This document shows, piece by piece, positions 26,683-37,240 of a stretch of DNA of 64,000 bases (within the stretch, counting starts at the first letter, position 1; each line of letters opens with the position of its first letter). Source of the stretch: Kaistella pullorum (GTDB taxonomy: Bacteria > Bacteroidota > Bacteroidia > Flavobacteriales > Weeksellaceae); NCBI RefSeq assembly GCF_014837035.1, contig NZ_JACSPS010000001.1:242374-306373 (forward strand). The letters run 5' to 3'. The notes below the pieces were generated by a model. The model saw only the letters and a list, made by a program, of their open reading frames with translations, made no database searches and had not been told where the DNA came from. The translations under genes and the position numbers were made by a program.

Positions 26683-28611
26683 TTACTGCTTCCGCACGGC
26701 GGTTACGACCTGCGCTTCCTGCTTGGTTATATTGTCGAAAATTTGGGTGAAAGCCGGATAATATTCACGCGGAAACATCGCATCATCGATTTGCGTGATG
26801 GTTTCTACGGTGAGTTTATTACCCTCTTGCGTTACAAGATAAGTGTACTGCAAGGCATTGTCTTCTGTGCGGAATTTCTTCGATTTCGGCACATTTTCAA
26901 ACACATAATTTTCGGGCAGAGTGATCGTCACTTTCTTAATTCTGTCATTGGCAGAATAGAACTCCAGCGGCGCCTTTCTCGGGGTGGTCTGCTTGAAATC
27001 ATGGTTTTGGGTGTACAAAAAGAGGAGCGGATTGAAAACTATTTTACCGCCGATCACGTCCACAAAAGTATCCGATGAAAAGTCGAAGCTGCTTTCAAAT
27101 TCATTATTCGGCTGCAGGCCGTGTTTCATGTTCGAAAGGGAGAACTTGTAGTTTTCTTTATATGATTTTGCGTACTTGTCTGCATCACCGGTGAAGCGCT
27201 CATTAGCCACCATTGCATAAAGTTTGGTATCGCGATCCTTGAAAGTACCGTCAAAAGTGCCGTCTTCATTCAGTTTGGCGTCAACCGTAAGCAATGTTTT
27301 ACTTACTTCCGGATAGACGATATTTATCTGTTTCACCTCTTTTTTACCCATCACCAGTCCGTGATAATTGAGGGCTTTCGGCGCAATCATATTGATCTCG
27401 CTGTGTTTGTGAGCACCATCCAAGAGATAAATTTTTCCGTTATCTACGAAGGATGAGATTACATAATTTAATTGGGCGATCGTAGGGCTGTAAGCCAGCA
27501 ACATCCCTCTTGAAACGGTGGATAATGCTACCGGATCTGCAGCAATATCGACGCTTCTCAGCAGCAGTGTCAACAGGATATTGATTTCGGCGGAGTTGCC
27601 CACTTTGGTCGAAAGAAGGTTTCTGATGCCTTTGTCAACCACTACATCATCTTCCTTGTTGTACGTAAAATTGTTTTGAACATATTTAAGCACAGTAGCC
27701 GCTCTCTCCTGAACCGGCAGGTTTTTTACTTCCGCCGGCAGCAGGTTCTTCACCAGATTTATACGGTCGAGCTGCACACCAAAGTCTTCACTGTCATAAA
27801 GTCTCTTACGGATATCTTCCCAGGAATTTGCGTAATTCTTATAGACGTGATTGATGTAAGTGGAATTGAGTTCGGCCTTGATACCGGTTTTGTAGTTGTC
27901 ATTATTCATCACGTACATCTCTTCCTTATACGCCGGCACATTCTCATAAGCGAAACGGTAGGTCTGGTACTCCATTCCGTAAATATTCCTTGCATCTACT
28001 GCGCGGTGATCGGGATTCAGTGAGCCTTTGTAATTGATGGTGTAGCCTAAAGGTTTTGGTGCATCCAGCACATATTCTACATACCGCACCGGAATCTCTT
28101 CCTCAATCAGGATATGTGGCGTCGAGCCCAAAAACGGAGTTCTGATACTGTAGCTGTACTCTACTACTGAGCCGTTTTTCACATTCGCAAAGGCAAATTT
28201 TGTGATGCGGTAGTTCTTGTCTTCGCGGGATTTGTATTTCTCGTCGTTTGAAACTTTGGTTGCCACAATCTTGCCGTTCTCAATATTGTAGGTATTCGCT
28301 TTAAGATTACTGATCTCTTCGCGCGAACCTTTACCATCATCATAAGTCCCGATTTCGTGGTCAAGGTAAGCTGCCGCGTTATCTTTGTTATAAATCTTCA
28401 CCCGGCTCGTTACATTTTTGCTCATCGTGCCGTCATAATCAATACGGAAATGTACTGAACGGTAAAGCACCTCCGCCGGTACGTCACCGAATTTTTCAGA
28501 TTTATCAGAAATCACGTCTTTTTCAGACAGTTTCGGAACATCAAGAAATGTATGCTGCGCCTGGCTGATTGCAAATGAACAGACGCAGATAAAGAATAGA
28601 ATTTTTTTCAT
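26683..28611 (-). CDS. Secreted DUF3857 protein with transglutaminase-like fold lacking the catalytic Cys
   Basis: This 642-residue protein has a signal peptide (MKKILFFICVCSFAISQAQ), an N-terminal DUF3857 beta-rich domain and a transglutaminase-like domain around 300-400. At the position of the catalytic Cys the sequence reads VGNSAEINILLTLLLR, with Ser340 where active family members have GDC. Enzymatic transglutaminase or peptidase activity is therefore unlikely. Function is unknown. Periplasmic or outer-membrane-associated location is inferred from the signal peptide. Its ATG overlaps the TGA of the upstream paralogue by one base, so the two are translationally coupled. Confidence 0.85.
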   Translation of the reverse strand: MKKILFFICVCSFAISQAQHTFLDVPKLSEKDVISDKSEKFGDVPAEVLYRSVHFRIDYDGTMSKNVTSRVKIYNKDNAAAYLDHEIGTYDDGKGSREEISNLKANTYNIENGKIVATKVSNDEKYKSREDKNYRITKFAFANVKNGSVVEYSYSIRTPFLGSTPHILIEEEIPVRYVEYVLDAPKPLGYTINYKGSLNPDHRAVDARNIYGMEYQTYRFAYENVPAYKEEMYVMNNDNYKTGIKAELNSTYINHVYKNYANSWEDIRKRLYDSEDFGVQLDRINLVKNLLPAEVKNLPVQERAATVLKYVQNNFTYNKEDDVVVDKGIRNLLSTKVGNSAEINILLTLLLRSVDIAADPVALSTVSRGMLLAYSPTIAQLNYVISSFVDNGKIYLLDGAHKHSEINMIAPKALNYHGLVMGKKEVKQINIVYPEVSKTLLTVDAKLNEDGTFDGTFKDRDTKLYAMVANERFTGDADKYAKSYKENYKFSLSNMKHGLQPNNEFESSFDFSSDTFVDVIGGKIVFNPLLFLYTQNHDFKQTTPRKAPLEFYSANDRIKKVTITLPENYVFENVPKSKKFRTEDNALQYTYLVTQEGNKLTVETITQIDDAMFPREYYPAFTQIFDNITKQEAQVVTAVRKQ

Positions 28612-30497
28612 CAGATTTTGGAAATTAAAACTTTAATGTTGTCGCTGGAGGCGGTTTTTTTACGGAAAGAAACGTAGTCTTTGTATTTTTCTTTTGGATA
28701 GAGACCTTTATTGATGGTGAGTACGCGGTGCACTTTTAGTTTTTTGTCATTGAGCTGAAAAGTGATATGATAATTTCCGAACTCCGTGGTGGTAATTACT
28801 GATGCGGGTACTTCCTTGAAAGCGTAACCTTCCGGTGCAGCATATTCAATCTCATAATCGTCCTGAAAAGGAAAAGAAATCTCGAACGGATGCTGTCTTT
28901 CTTCATTTGCAGTGAAAGTTACGGTAGGATAAAAAGGCATCACAGGAAAAAAGAGATCGGTGCCGAGCTTTTTCGCGAAGCTGTTTGCCTGTAGATTCAG
29001 TGCGTAGGAAATTGTAGCCTCGTCACGGTTGTTCTGCAAGTCATTCACCGCGATCTGCTCAATTTTCAGCTGCTGATAGCGGTTTTTCATCGCTTCTTTT
29101 ACCTCATCGCTTTTAAGGTTGAAAAGCCGTAGATTCATATCATACTGCCCGCCCGAAAACTTAAAATCAGCAACGGACGTCATTCCACCCTCTGCGTTTA
29201 CCGCTACCTGGGCAGTCAGTTTTTCCTTGCTCTGCCTGGGTGTGTAAACAGGCGTATTCACGATTTGGATACCGTTTTCGTTTACAGCAAGTACATTCCG
29301 GTGATGCGAGGTGAAACTGAGATGATTGAAAGCATGCCGCTGCGAGGTATTTTCGAGCCACAGGTTGCCCTCCTCGGTTGGCACCATCAAAACTGCATGA
29401 TTGCCCGAAAGCCTCGGAAAGTCTTTATCAAACGTTTGCTCTGAGTCACCATCATAAATCACAGAGAAATAAGAAGGAATTCCGGCTGCAGACAGTAGCG
29501 TGCGCATATAATTGGTCAACGCTTTACAGTCCCCGTAGCCTTTTTTGCTTACTTCCGCTGCAGGCATTGGTTGCCAACCACCGATTCCCATAGCAATGAG
29601 TACATAGCGTGTTTTGTTCTGCATGTATTGGTAAACCGTTTTTACCTTCTCAGCAGTGCTGCCCGAGAGGTTTAGCGCTTTTACTTCGGCTGCAATTTCC
29701 GGCGTCACTGCAGATACCGGTGTGAGAAGCTGGCTGTAATACCATTTCCCGAAGGAATCCCAGTCGGTCATGTCGCCCTGTCTTCCTTCGAGGGTAAATT
29801 TCTCGGGAGAGAATTCTACCTGTGGCACCAGATAATCGAGGTCCGGGGAAAATGGTTCTTCGGTAAGTGCCTGGACATTTTCGAAAGAGTATTTCCACAT
29901 ATTTCCCTCCTCCGACTGATTTAAGACTGCCATCGGCTTTTCTGAAACCTTCTTGCGGATTTTTATACCTGAATTATTCTGAATGGTCATCACCGCTCTT
30001 TCCACCGCGATATCAAAAGCGTTCAGCGGTTTGAAGCCGCTCAGATAAACGGTGTTCGACGTATTCGTTTCAAAGGAAGTCTTTACCGTGTAGGGATACT
30101 TGGTGAGAAGCGGCCTCAAGACCAGCACCCGGTCATCTACGTACAGCGCAGCACTTGGGTTGTTGGTATAGTCGGAAAAGTCTTTCTTCGAATAGGTTTT
30201 CATCAGTTTCCCCTCACCGTCAAAAAGTTCCACTTTTATCCCGCTTACTTTCGTATTGGGGTTGTACGGAATGAAAACGTTTGAAAAACTGTCACCAGAG
30301 CTGTTCAATACTGTTACGGCACGCACCGAGGTGATCTGCATGTCATTTACAGATTTCAATACATAATGTTCGTTACTCTCGCGGATTACGGCGTGGGCGC
30401 CTTTCAGCAATTCTTTTGGGATAAGCGCCGTATCGTAAGACTGTGCGCTGAATGCCACTGCATAAAACAGCAACAAAAAATTTGAAATTTTTCTCAT
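28611..30497 (-). CDS. Secreted DUF3857/transglutaminase protein with intact Cys-His
   Basis: This 628-residue protein starts MRKISNFLLLFYAVAFSAQ, a signal peptide. The 30 codons in front were rejected because they read into the ferritin gene. It has DUF3857 in the N-terminal half, then a transglutaminase core with Cys324 (KGYGDCKALTNYMRTLL) and His367 (NHAVLMV). The usual Asp of the triad seems to be Glu in LWLENTSQ. Its neighbour downstream is a paralogue that has lost the Cys. The gene starts 13 bases after the ferritin stop, so all three genes are probably cotranscribed. The substrate is unknown. Confidence 0.85.
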   Translation of the reverse strand: MRKISNFLLLFYAVAFSAQSYDTALIPKELLKGAHAVIRESNEHYVLKSVNDMQITSVRAVTVLNSSGDSFSNVFIPYNPNTKVSGIKVELFDGEGKLMKTYSKKDFSDYTNNPSAALYVDDRVLVLRPLLTKYPYTVKTSFETNTSNTVYLSGFKPLNAFDIAVERAVMTIQNNSGIKIRKKVSEKPMAVLNQSEEGNMWKYSFENVQALTEEPFSPDLDYLVPQVEFSPEKFTLEGRQGDMTDWDSFGKWYYSQLLTPVSAVTPEIAAEVKALNLSGSTAEKVKTVYQYMQNKTRYVLIAMGIGGWQPMPAAEVSKKGYGDCKALTNYMRTLLSAAGIPSYFSVIYDGDSEQTFDKDFPRLSGNHAVLMVPTEEGNLWLENTSQRHAFNHLSFTSHHRNVLAVNENGIQIVNTPVYTPRQSKEKLTAQVAVNAEGGMTSVADFKFSGGQYDMNLRLFNLKSDEVKEAMKNRYQQLKIEQIAVNDLQNNRDEATISYALNLQANSFAKKLGTDLFFPVMPFYPTVTFTANEERQHPFEISFPFQDDYEIEYAAPEGYAFKEVPASVITTTEFGNYHITFQLNDKKLKVHRVLTINKGLYPKEKYKDYVSFRKKTASSDNIKVLISKI

Positions 30498-30510
30498 CAG
30501 ATGAAGCAGA

Positions 30511-31020
30511 TTAGTTGCCTTCGGTAGGCTTGAAAACCCGCTGCCCAAGCTCCTGATCGAAAAGATAAAGCGCAGACGGATTGTCACTCACCATTTTTAT
30601 CTTCGCCACAAGCTGTGAGGCGTTCGCTTCTTCTTCTACCTGCTCATTCACAAACCACTGCAGGAAAGAAACGGTGGCAAAATCGCCTTCATCATTGGCG
30701 TTCTTCAGGATATTGAAGATACTTTTTGTTACCACTTTTTCGTGTTCCAGGGCTTTCTCGAAAATCTCTTTAGCGCTGAAGAAGCCGTGCGGCGGCTGCG
30801 GAATTTCACCAATCACGATCTCTGCACCCACATCCACAAGATAATCGAACATCTTGTCAGCATGCATCAGTTCTTCTTTGCTCTGCACGCGGAAATAGTT
30901 GGCAATGCCGTCCAGATCCTGTGCATAGAACCAAGCCGACATAGAGAGATAATATTGCGCAGCGTATTGTTCCTTAGCAATTTGGTGGTTGATCAGGTCA
31001 GCGATCTTAGTACTTATCAT
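30511..31020 (-). CDS. Ferritin
   Basis: This 169-residue non-haem ferritin begins MISTKIADLINHQIAKEQYAAQYYLSMSAWF. Ferroxidase ligands are visible as Glu17 (KEQY), the EELMHAD block near 50-56 and EQVEEE in the fourth helix. It stores iron as ferric oxide in a 24-subunit shell. The ATG at 31020 was chosen because the upstream in-frame codons lack family similarity and a promoter lies between. It heads a likely operon with the two DUF3857 genes. Confidence 0.93.
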   Translation of the reverse strand: MISTKIADLINHQIAKEQYAAQYYLSMSAWFYAQDLDGIANYFRVQSKEELMHADKMFDYLVDVGAEIVIGEIPQPPHGFFSAKEIFEKALEHEKVVTKSIFNILKNANDEGDFATVSFLQWFVNEQVEEEANASQLVAKIKMVSDNPSALYLFDQELGQRVFKPTEGN

Positions 31021-31037
31021 AATAATTCTGTTTGTGC

Positions 31038-31069
31038 CAAATATAAATAAATTCGGGCGATAAAAGAAA
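31038..31069 (-). promoter_or_regulatory. Promoter of the ferritin operon
   Basis: Minus strand: -33 TTTC (31069-31066, one mismatch), a 20-base spacer, exact -7 TATATTTG (31045-31038), then GCAC. The leader is short, about 12 bases. Confidence 0.5.
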
Positions 31070-31220
31070 AGGGAAACCGCTGCTGAGGGTTGATTTGCGC
31101 GACGGTACATTTAAAGTTTAAGACGTAGCGTTTGCCGGCCGTGGTTTGAGCGGATTTTATTTTGTTTAAATGTGACAACAATCATTTTCGGATCTCTGCC
31201 CGCGCATCATATTTACAGGT

Positions 31221-31250
31221 AAAAACCCACCTCATCGGTGGGCTTTTTTT
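31221..31250. terminator. Terminator-like hairpin in the ferritin-groL gap
   Basis: Stem CCCACC/GGTGGG (31226-31231 with 31237-31242) with five A on the left and seven T on the right. No gene on either strand ends directly at it. The 568-base gap 31021-31588 holds this, the decayed repeat at 31326-31475 and the groL terminator, but no gene. Confidence 0.6.
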
Positions 31251-31325
31251 ATGAATGATTGAGGTGTTGAACTGCGATGAAATATTAATTTAACCCGTCA
31301 TTGGGCTTCATTACCTAAATTTTAG

Positions 31326-31475
31326 AGTTCAGGACCCCGAATTTCGCCCTTCGCAACCCCAGATTAGGTGTCCTTCAGCTTATAAAAGCTCTACCGCAAC
31401 GGAGGTATAAAATGGAGGTCTGTACCAGTTAATTACCTTACCGCTGGGGTTTGGGACCGGAAGAAGGTTCCCGGC
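31326..31475. repeat. Decayed copy of the 21-bp GGTTC/GACCGG repeat
   Basis: AGTTCAGGACCCCGAATTTCG at the left end and GGTTTGGGACCGGAAGAAGG followed by GGTTCCCGG at the right end match units of the 4426-4572 array with few changes. The DNA between is too diverged to split into units. Confidence 0.45.
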
Positions 31476-31480
31476 TCCTA

Positions 31481-31523
31481 AAAAAAAATCCGTCCAGAAA
31501 AAATTCTGAACGGATGTTTTTTT
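31481..31523. terminator. Terminator after groL
   Basis: ATCCGT (31488-31493) pairs with ACGGAT (31510-31515), with a further CAGA/TCTG inner stem, an A-run of eight on the left (T-run on the minus strand) and T8 on the right. Confidence 0.75.
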
Positions 31524-31588
31524 TGCTTTAGGCTGTATGCTGTACGCATACAAGCATATCGCTTAAAGCTTATGGCTTACGGCACTGC

Positions 31589-33229
<1,641 letters not shown>

Positions 33230-33240
33230 TTATGCACTAA

Positions 33241-33649
33241 GCTTTACGCGATAAGCATCGTCTTAATGCTGATTTAATTTTTCTTTTAAATTGAAAATCT
33301 TGCTTTTGATATGATTTACTTTTTCAAGAAGTTGAGTTGATGTGGATGTATCTATTAAACTCAAATCTTTACAAAGAATAATCAATATTCAGTTTCGGAG
33401 GTGGAACCTAATGCAATATTTAAGTACTGATTGAATTCCTTGTCAGAATTTCTGCCACAACCTTCACTGATATTGGTTGGAATGGAAACGCAAGCCCTGC
33501 GAATCTGCGAAGTAATATTGAACTGTTCCTCTTTCGGAAATCCTTTAGAAACATAATAAATTTCTAAAGTTAATTGATGGCTGAGTTGCCAGATGTCGTA
33601 TTTCCGAAAATCTCTCTTGGCATATTGCTTAAGGCTTATGGCGTAAAGC
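33241..33649 (-). mobile_element. Putative small inserted element between groES and groL
   Basis: GCTTTACGCGATAAGC (33241-33256) and GCTTATGGCGTAAAGC (33634-33649) are inverted copies with 15 of 16 bases matching. Between them is a single decayed gene of the four-helix-bundle (rRNA intervening-sequence) family. A related GCTTATGGCTTACGGC lies just past groL at 31568-31583, so the ends may instead belong to a dispersed repeat family. The element has no transposase. Confidence 0.45.
33263..33622 (-). pseudogene. Decayed four helix bundle protein (23S rRNA intervening-sequence protein family)
   Basis: Minus-strand reading: RDFRKYDIWQLSHQL, then VSKGFPKEEQFNITSQIRRACVSIPTNISEG (key part IRRACVSIPTNISEGCGR), then QYLNIALGSTSETEY. 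A lost T then shifts the frame, and CKDLSLIDTSTSTQLLEKVN continues to a stop at 33263. This is the pattern of the TIGR02436-type four helix bundle proteins, found inside 23S rRNA genes and scattered in Bacteroidota genomes, with no settled function. The start codon is also out of frame with the body. It lies in the same orientation as groES and groL. Confidence 0.75.
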
Positions 33650-33651
33650 CA

Positions 33652-33930
33652 TTATCCAATGATTCCCAGAAGATCTGCTTCTTTCACGATCAGATAATCT
33701 TTTCCGTTTAATTTTAATTCAGAACCTGAATATTTTCCATAAAGAACTTTATCACCTACCTGTACAGTTGTAGGCTCATCTTTTTTACCAGGGCCCACAG
33801 CTACCACGGTACCTTCCTGTGGTTTTTCCTTGGCAGTGTCTGGGATGATGATTCCGGACGCGGTAGTAGTTTCAGCAGCGGTCGGCTCGATGAGGACGCG
33901 GTCTGCTAATGGTTTGAAATTTACTGACAT
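33652..33930 (-). CDS. groS: Co-chaperonin GroES
   Basis: This 92-residue protein has the GroES core [50 protein letters not shown] and [13 protein letters not shown]. The heptameric lid closes the GroEL chamber. It is the first gene of the groES-groL unit. The upstream region holds two similar GGCAGAAAAAA stretches (34020-34030 and 34050-34060). The second overlaps the terminator of the neighbouring gene, so a regulatory role is uncertain. No TAnnTTTG box was found, consistent with a different kind of control. Confidence 0.97.
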   Translation of the reverse strand: MSVNFKPLADRVLIEPTAAETTTASGIIIPDTAKEKPQEGTVVAVGPGKKDEPTTVQVGDKVLYGKYSGSELKLNGKDYLIVKEADLLGIIG

Positions 33931-34054
33931 AATATTTTTAGGTTTAAATTATTAATATTCGACTCTGCATTCTCCAAAAGTTTGCCATCATGAAGAATTG
34001 AAGTACTATGTAAAATTCTGGCAGAAAAAATATTTAAAGCAGAAATTTTGGCAG

Positions 34055-34091
34055 AAAAAAAGTCAAACAGATTGCTGAATGACTTTTTTTT
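34055..34091. terminator. Terminator after the M1 peptidase gene
   Basis: AAAAAAAGTCA (34055-34065) pairs with TGACTTTTTTT (34080-34090) around a 14-base loop, giving T-runs on both strands. Confidence 0.7.
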
Positions 34092-34096
34092 GTGTG

Positions 34097-36469
34097 CTAA
34101 TTTTTCTTACCGGCCGCCTGCATCGGATTCACGGTTCCGCTCGAGGCGCCTCGTGCTGAACCTTCCATTTTCATTTTAAACACTTCAAACTTCGATGAAG
34201 GTTCCGGCATTTCACCCCAGAAGTTGTTCGAAGTGTCGATGTCAGCGGTCTCCCGCATCGGGTCGAGCTGAATTGATTTCAGTTTCTTGTCGAAATAATA
34301 GGTTTTTGATACTTTCTGCTCGTCTTTACGCCAGATTTGAGCAGATGCTTTATCATTTAATTTAGTTCCATCCTCAAAAGTAAATTCAAGGATGATCGGC
34401 ATCACCATTCCACCTTTATTACTGAAGTCGATCTGGTAACCGTACATATTCCGGAACTGGGCTTTTTCCGCATTCGGCAGTTTTTCCACCATATCAATTT
34501 TTCGCGTGTACTTCTTTTCCGTGTCTACTTTCTCCTGGCCACGGCTGTAGCGCCAGTAAAAATCCTGCGTTTCTTTGTCTTTATCCGTGTAGAAAACAAT
34601 GTTTCTGTCTTCGCGGTTCCTGATTTTAGCAATATCTTCAAAATCGTTTACCTGAGGCTCATCCACCGTGTAGGTGATCTCGCGTTTTCTCACATCGGCA
34701 TCTACATCAGCTGTAGCAACCGTAACTTTGTCTATTGAAATATCTACCGGATCGATCCCGTAGAACCAGCCACGCCAGAACCAATCGAGGTTTTCGGCGC
34801 TGGCATCATTCATCGTTCTGAAAAAATCTGCAGGTTCAGGGTGTTTGAAAGCCCATCTTTTCGAGTAAGTTTTAAATGCTTCATCAAAAAGTTCGCGGCC
34901 CATGATCGTTTCACGAAGGATATTAAGACCTGTAGCGGGTTTTGCATACGCGTTCGGACCAAAATTGATGATGTTTTCAGAGTTGACCATGATGGGTTCC
35001 AGCTGATCTTTCGGCAATTTCATGTAATCAACGATCGTGTGCGCCGGACCTCTTCTTGACGGGAATTTGTTATCCCATCTTTCTTCCGTTAAATATTCCA
35101 CAAATGTGTTCAGGCCTTCATCCATCCAGGACCATTGGCGCTCATCAGAATTAATGATCATCGGGAAGAAATTGTGTCCCACTTCATGAATAATTACGCC
35201 GATCATTCCGTTTTTGATTCCTTCAGAATACGTTCCGTCCTTTTCGGTTCGGCCATAATTAAAGCAAATCATCGGATATTCCATGCCGTTCGCCGCCTCG
35301 ACAGACTGCGCAACCGGATATGGATATGGAATGGTAAATTCAGAATAAGTCTTGATGGTATGTGCAACCGCTTTGGTTGAAAATTTTCGGTAAAGACTGT
35401 AAGCCTCTTTTGGATAAAGGCTCATCGCCATCACTTGGTTGTTATTTTCCGGGATGGTAACTTTCATTCCGTCCCAAATGAATTTTCTTGAAGACGTCCA
35501 GGCAAAATCACGAACATTCTCTGCTTCGAAAATCCAGGTTTTTCTTTGCTTTGATTTTGTTTTCTCCGCTTTCTTTGCCTCATCCAAAGTCACTATTTCG
35601 ATGGGTTCGCTGGCATTTTGCGCCTGCTTCCAACGCGCAAACTGTGCCGGCGTCAGTACATTTTCAAAATTCTTTCCTGTTCCAGTTGCTGCCACGATAT
35701 GATCTGCCGGAACGTTCATAGAAACTTTATAATCACCAAAAGCTAAAGCAAATTCACCTCTTCCGGTGAACTGATTGTTCTGCCAGCCTTTGAAATCGCT
35801 GTACACGCACATACGCGGAAACCATTGTGTGATGGTGTAAAGATCATTGCCGTCTTCGGGGAAATTTTCGTAACCACCGCGGCCGCCCATCGCTATCCTG
35901 TTTGGAATGTTGTAATTCCAATCGATCTTAAAGACGAATTTTTCGCCGCTCTTTAAAACTTTAGGCAAATCAATGCGCATCATGGTTTTATTAACCACAT
36001 ATTTAAGTGGCTTCCCGGCAGCGTCGGTCACTTTGGTCAGATTCACACCGAAACCGTTATCTTTTTCGGGTAGACTGGTAAGGGAAAGCTTGTCTGATGT
36101 GATCTGCTTCGGAAGCAGCGATTTTTCCTGGTAACCGGCATTTTTCACCGAAGACTGCTCGTTTTCGTCTAGCTGAAGCCAAAGATAATCGAGATTATCG
36201 GGCGAGTTGTTATAATAAGTTACGGTTTCTGAGCCACGAAGATTTCTTTTGTCTTCATCCAGATATGCCGTAATATCATAATCCGCACGGTTTTGCCAAT
36301 ACTGCTGTCCCGGTGCACCGGAGGCGGTACGATAGACATTCGGTGTGGGAAGGATGGTTCCCAACTGTTCGAATCTGTTTCCGTGATTGCTTGTAGGATT
36401 ATTCTGGATATTTTGAGAGAAGCTGAAAAGCGGCATTATGACCGCCAGGGCGATATGTTTGATATTCAT
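34097..36469 (-). CDS. M1 family metallopeptidase (aminopeptidase N-like), secreted
   Basis: This 790-residue protein starts MNIKHIALAVIMPLFSFSQ, a signal peptide. The six codons before it were rejected. The zinc site is HEVGH (His428, Glu429, His432) followed after 18 residues by Glu451 in WMDEGLNTF, the exact M1 spacing. The exopeptidase loop reads NGMEYPM in place of GAMEN. The protein should cleave peptides in the periplasm. The N-terminal beta domain (DYDITAYLDEDKRNLRGSETVTYYNNS) is complete. The C-terminal half is long and ends in a Gly/Ser-rich tail. Next to it are a HupE-like membrane protein and, divergently, a DUF6702 gene, a group often seen together in Flavobacteriia. Confidence 0.9.
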   Translation of the reverse strand: MNIKHIALAVIMPLFSFSQNIQNNPTSNHGNRFEQLGTILPTPNVYRTASGAPGQQYWQNRADYDITAYLDEDKRNLRGSETVTYYNNSPDNLDYLWLQLDENEQSSVKNAGYQEKSLLPKQITSDKLSLTSLPEKDNGFGVNLTKVTDAAGKPLKYVVNKTMMRIDLPKVLKSGEKFVFKIDWNYNIPNRIAMGGRGGYENFPEDGNDLYTITQWFPRMCVYSDFKGWQNNQFTGRGEFALAFGDYKVSMNVPADHIVAATGTGKNFENVLTPAQFARWKQAQNASEPIEIVTLDEAKKAEKTKSKQRKTWIFEAENVRDFAWTSSRKFIWDGMKVTIPENNNQVMAMSLYPKEAYSLYRKFSTKAVAHTIKTYSEFTIPYPYPVAQSVEAANGMEYPMICFNYGRTEKDGTYSEGIKNGMIGVIIHEVGHNFFPMIINSDERQWSWMDEGLNTFVEYLTEERWDNKFPSRRGPAHTIVDYMKLPKDQLEPIMVNSENIINFGPNAYAKPATGLNILRETIMGRELFDEAFKTYSKRWAFKHPEPADFFRTMNDASAENLDWFWRGWFYGIDPVDISIDKVTVATADVDADVRKREITYTVDEPQVNDFEDIAKIRNREDRNIVFYTDKDKETQDFYWRYSRGQEKVDTEKKYTRKIDMVEKLPNAEKAQFRNMYGYQIDFSNKGGMVMPIILEFTFEDGTKLNDKASAQIWRKDEQKVSKTYYFDKKLKSIQLDPMRETADIDTSNNFWGEMPEPSSKFEVFKMKMEGSARGASSGTVNPMQAAGKKN

Positions 36470-36537
36470 AACGGGACAATTATACATCAGTAGTCATCAA
36501 ATTTACGATAACGTTACCCAAAGGAATCATTTTTTAT

Positions 36538-37116
36538 TTAAAACGGAATTCTTTCTAATGACATTTGCAGCGAAAGTGCAAAAACCGCCGAGGAGACAAA
36601 CATCACCCAATCTTTTCTGCTGACTTTAAAAAGGTCGACAAGGATAAAAAGAACCGCCAAAATAATTGCGACCACGACGATCTGTCCCAGTTCCAGACCG
36701 ATATTGAAGCCCAGAAGCGGCCAGAAAATATTCTGCTCTTCAGACATCATCACGCGGGCTGTGTTCGCAAAGCCCATCCCATGGATCAAACCAAAGAAAA
36801 GCGCCAGATAATAATTCATCTGCATCAGGTTTTTCGGGCGGTTGCGCATCAGGATGTTATCTGTGGCGGTAATAAATATGGTTACCGGAATTAAAAACTC
36901 AACCCAGGTTCCCGGAACGCGTAACAAATCCAACACACTCATCGCCAGCGTTATGGAATGTCCGATGGTAAAAGCTGTAACGAGCCACAGGATTTTTTTC
37001 CAGTCTTTAAGCCCGAAAACCGCCACCAGAACAAGGACGAAAAGTTGATGGTCAAGCGCGTCAAGCGAAATAATGTGTTCCCAGCCAAGTTTTAAATAAA
37101 ATAGAAAATCCTGCAT
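36538..37116 (-). CDS. HupE/UreJ family membrane protein
   Basis: This 192-residue protein has about six membrane segments and the His/Asp pattern of the HupE/UreJ-2 family: GWEHIISLDALDHQLFV, FTIGHSITLAMSVL, LFFGLIHGMGFAN and GLELGQIVVV. Relatives are linked to nickel or cobalt handling, but the flavobacterial branch is uncharacterised. The ATG at 37116 was preferred because it starts directly before the first helix. An ATG nine codons upstream (37143) is possible. It lies 68 bases before the M1 peptidase gene on the same strand. Confidence 0.8.
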   Translation of the reverse strand: MQDFLFYLKLGWEHIISLDALDHQLFVLVLVAVFGLKDWKKILWLVTAFTIGHSITLAMSVLDLLRVPGTWVEFLIPVTIFITATDNILMRNRPKNLMQMNYYLALFFGLIHGMGFANTARVMMSEEQNIFWPLLGFNIGLELGQIVVVAIILAVLFILVDLFKVSRKDWVMFVSSAVFALSLQMSLERIPF

Positions 37117-37240
37117 TGTCTGTACGGTATTTTTAGCGGTCACGATAATACAAAATATAATTTAACTTTGCCTGAAACTACAAGTCAAAATGCCTGAAGA
37201 GCTCACAATTCTGGGCTTTTTTTAATGATTGAATTCACCA

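Noticed and set aside
34012-34061. Two GGCAGAAAAAA stretches as a heat-shock operator of groES
   Set aside because: The second copy lies in the terminator of the M1 peptidase gene, and two short A-rich matches are weak evidence.
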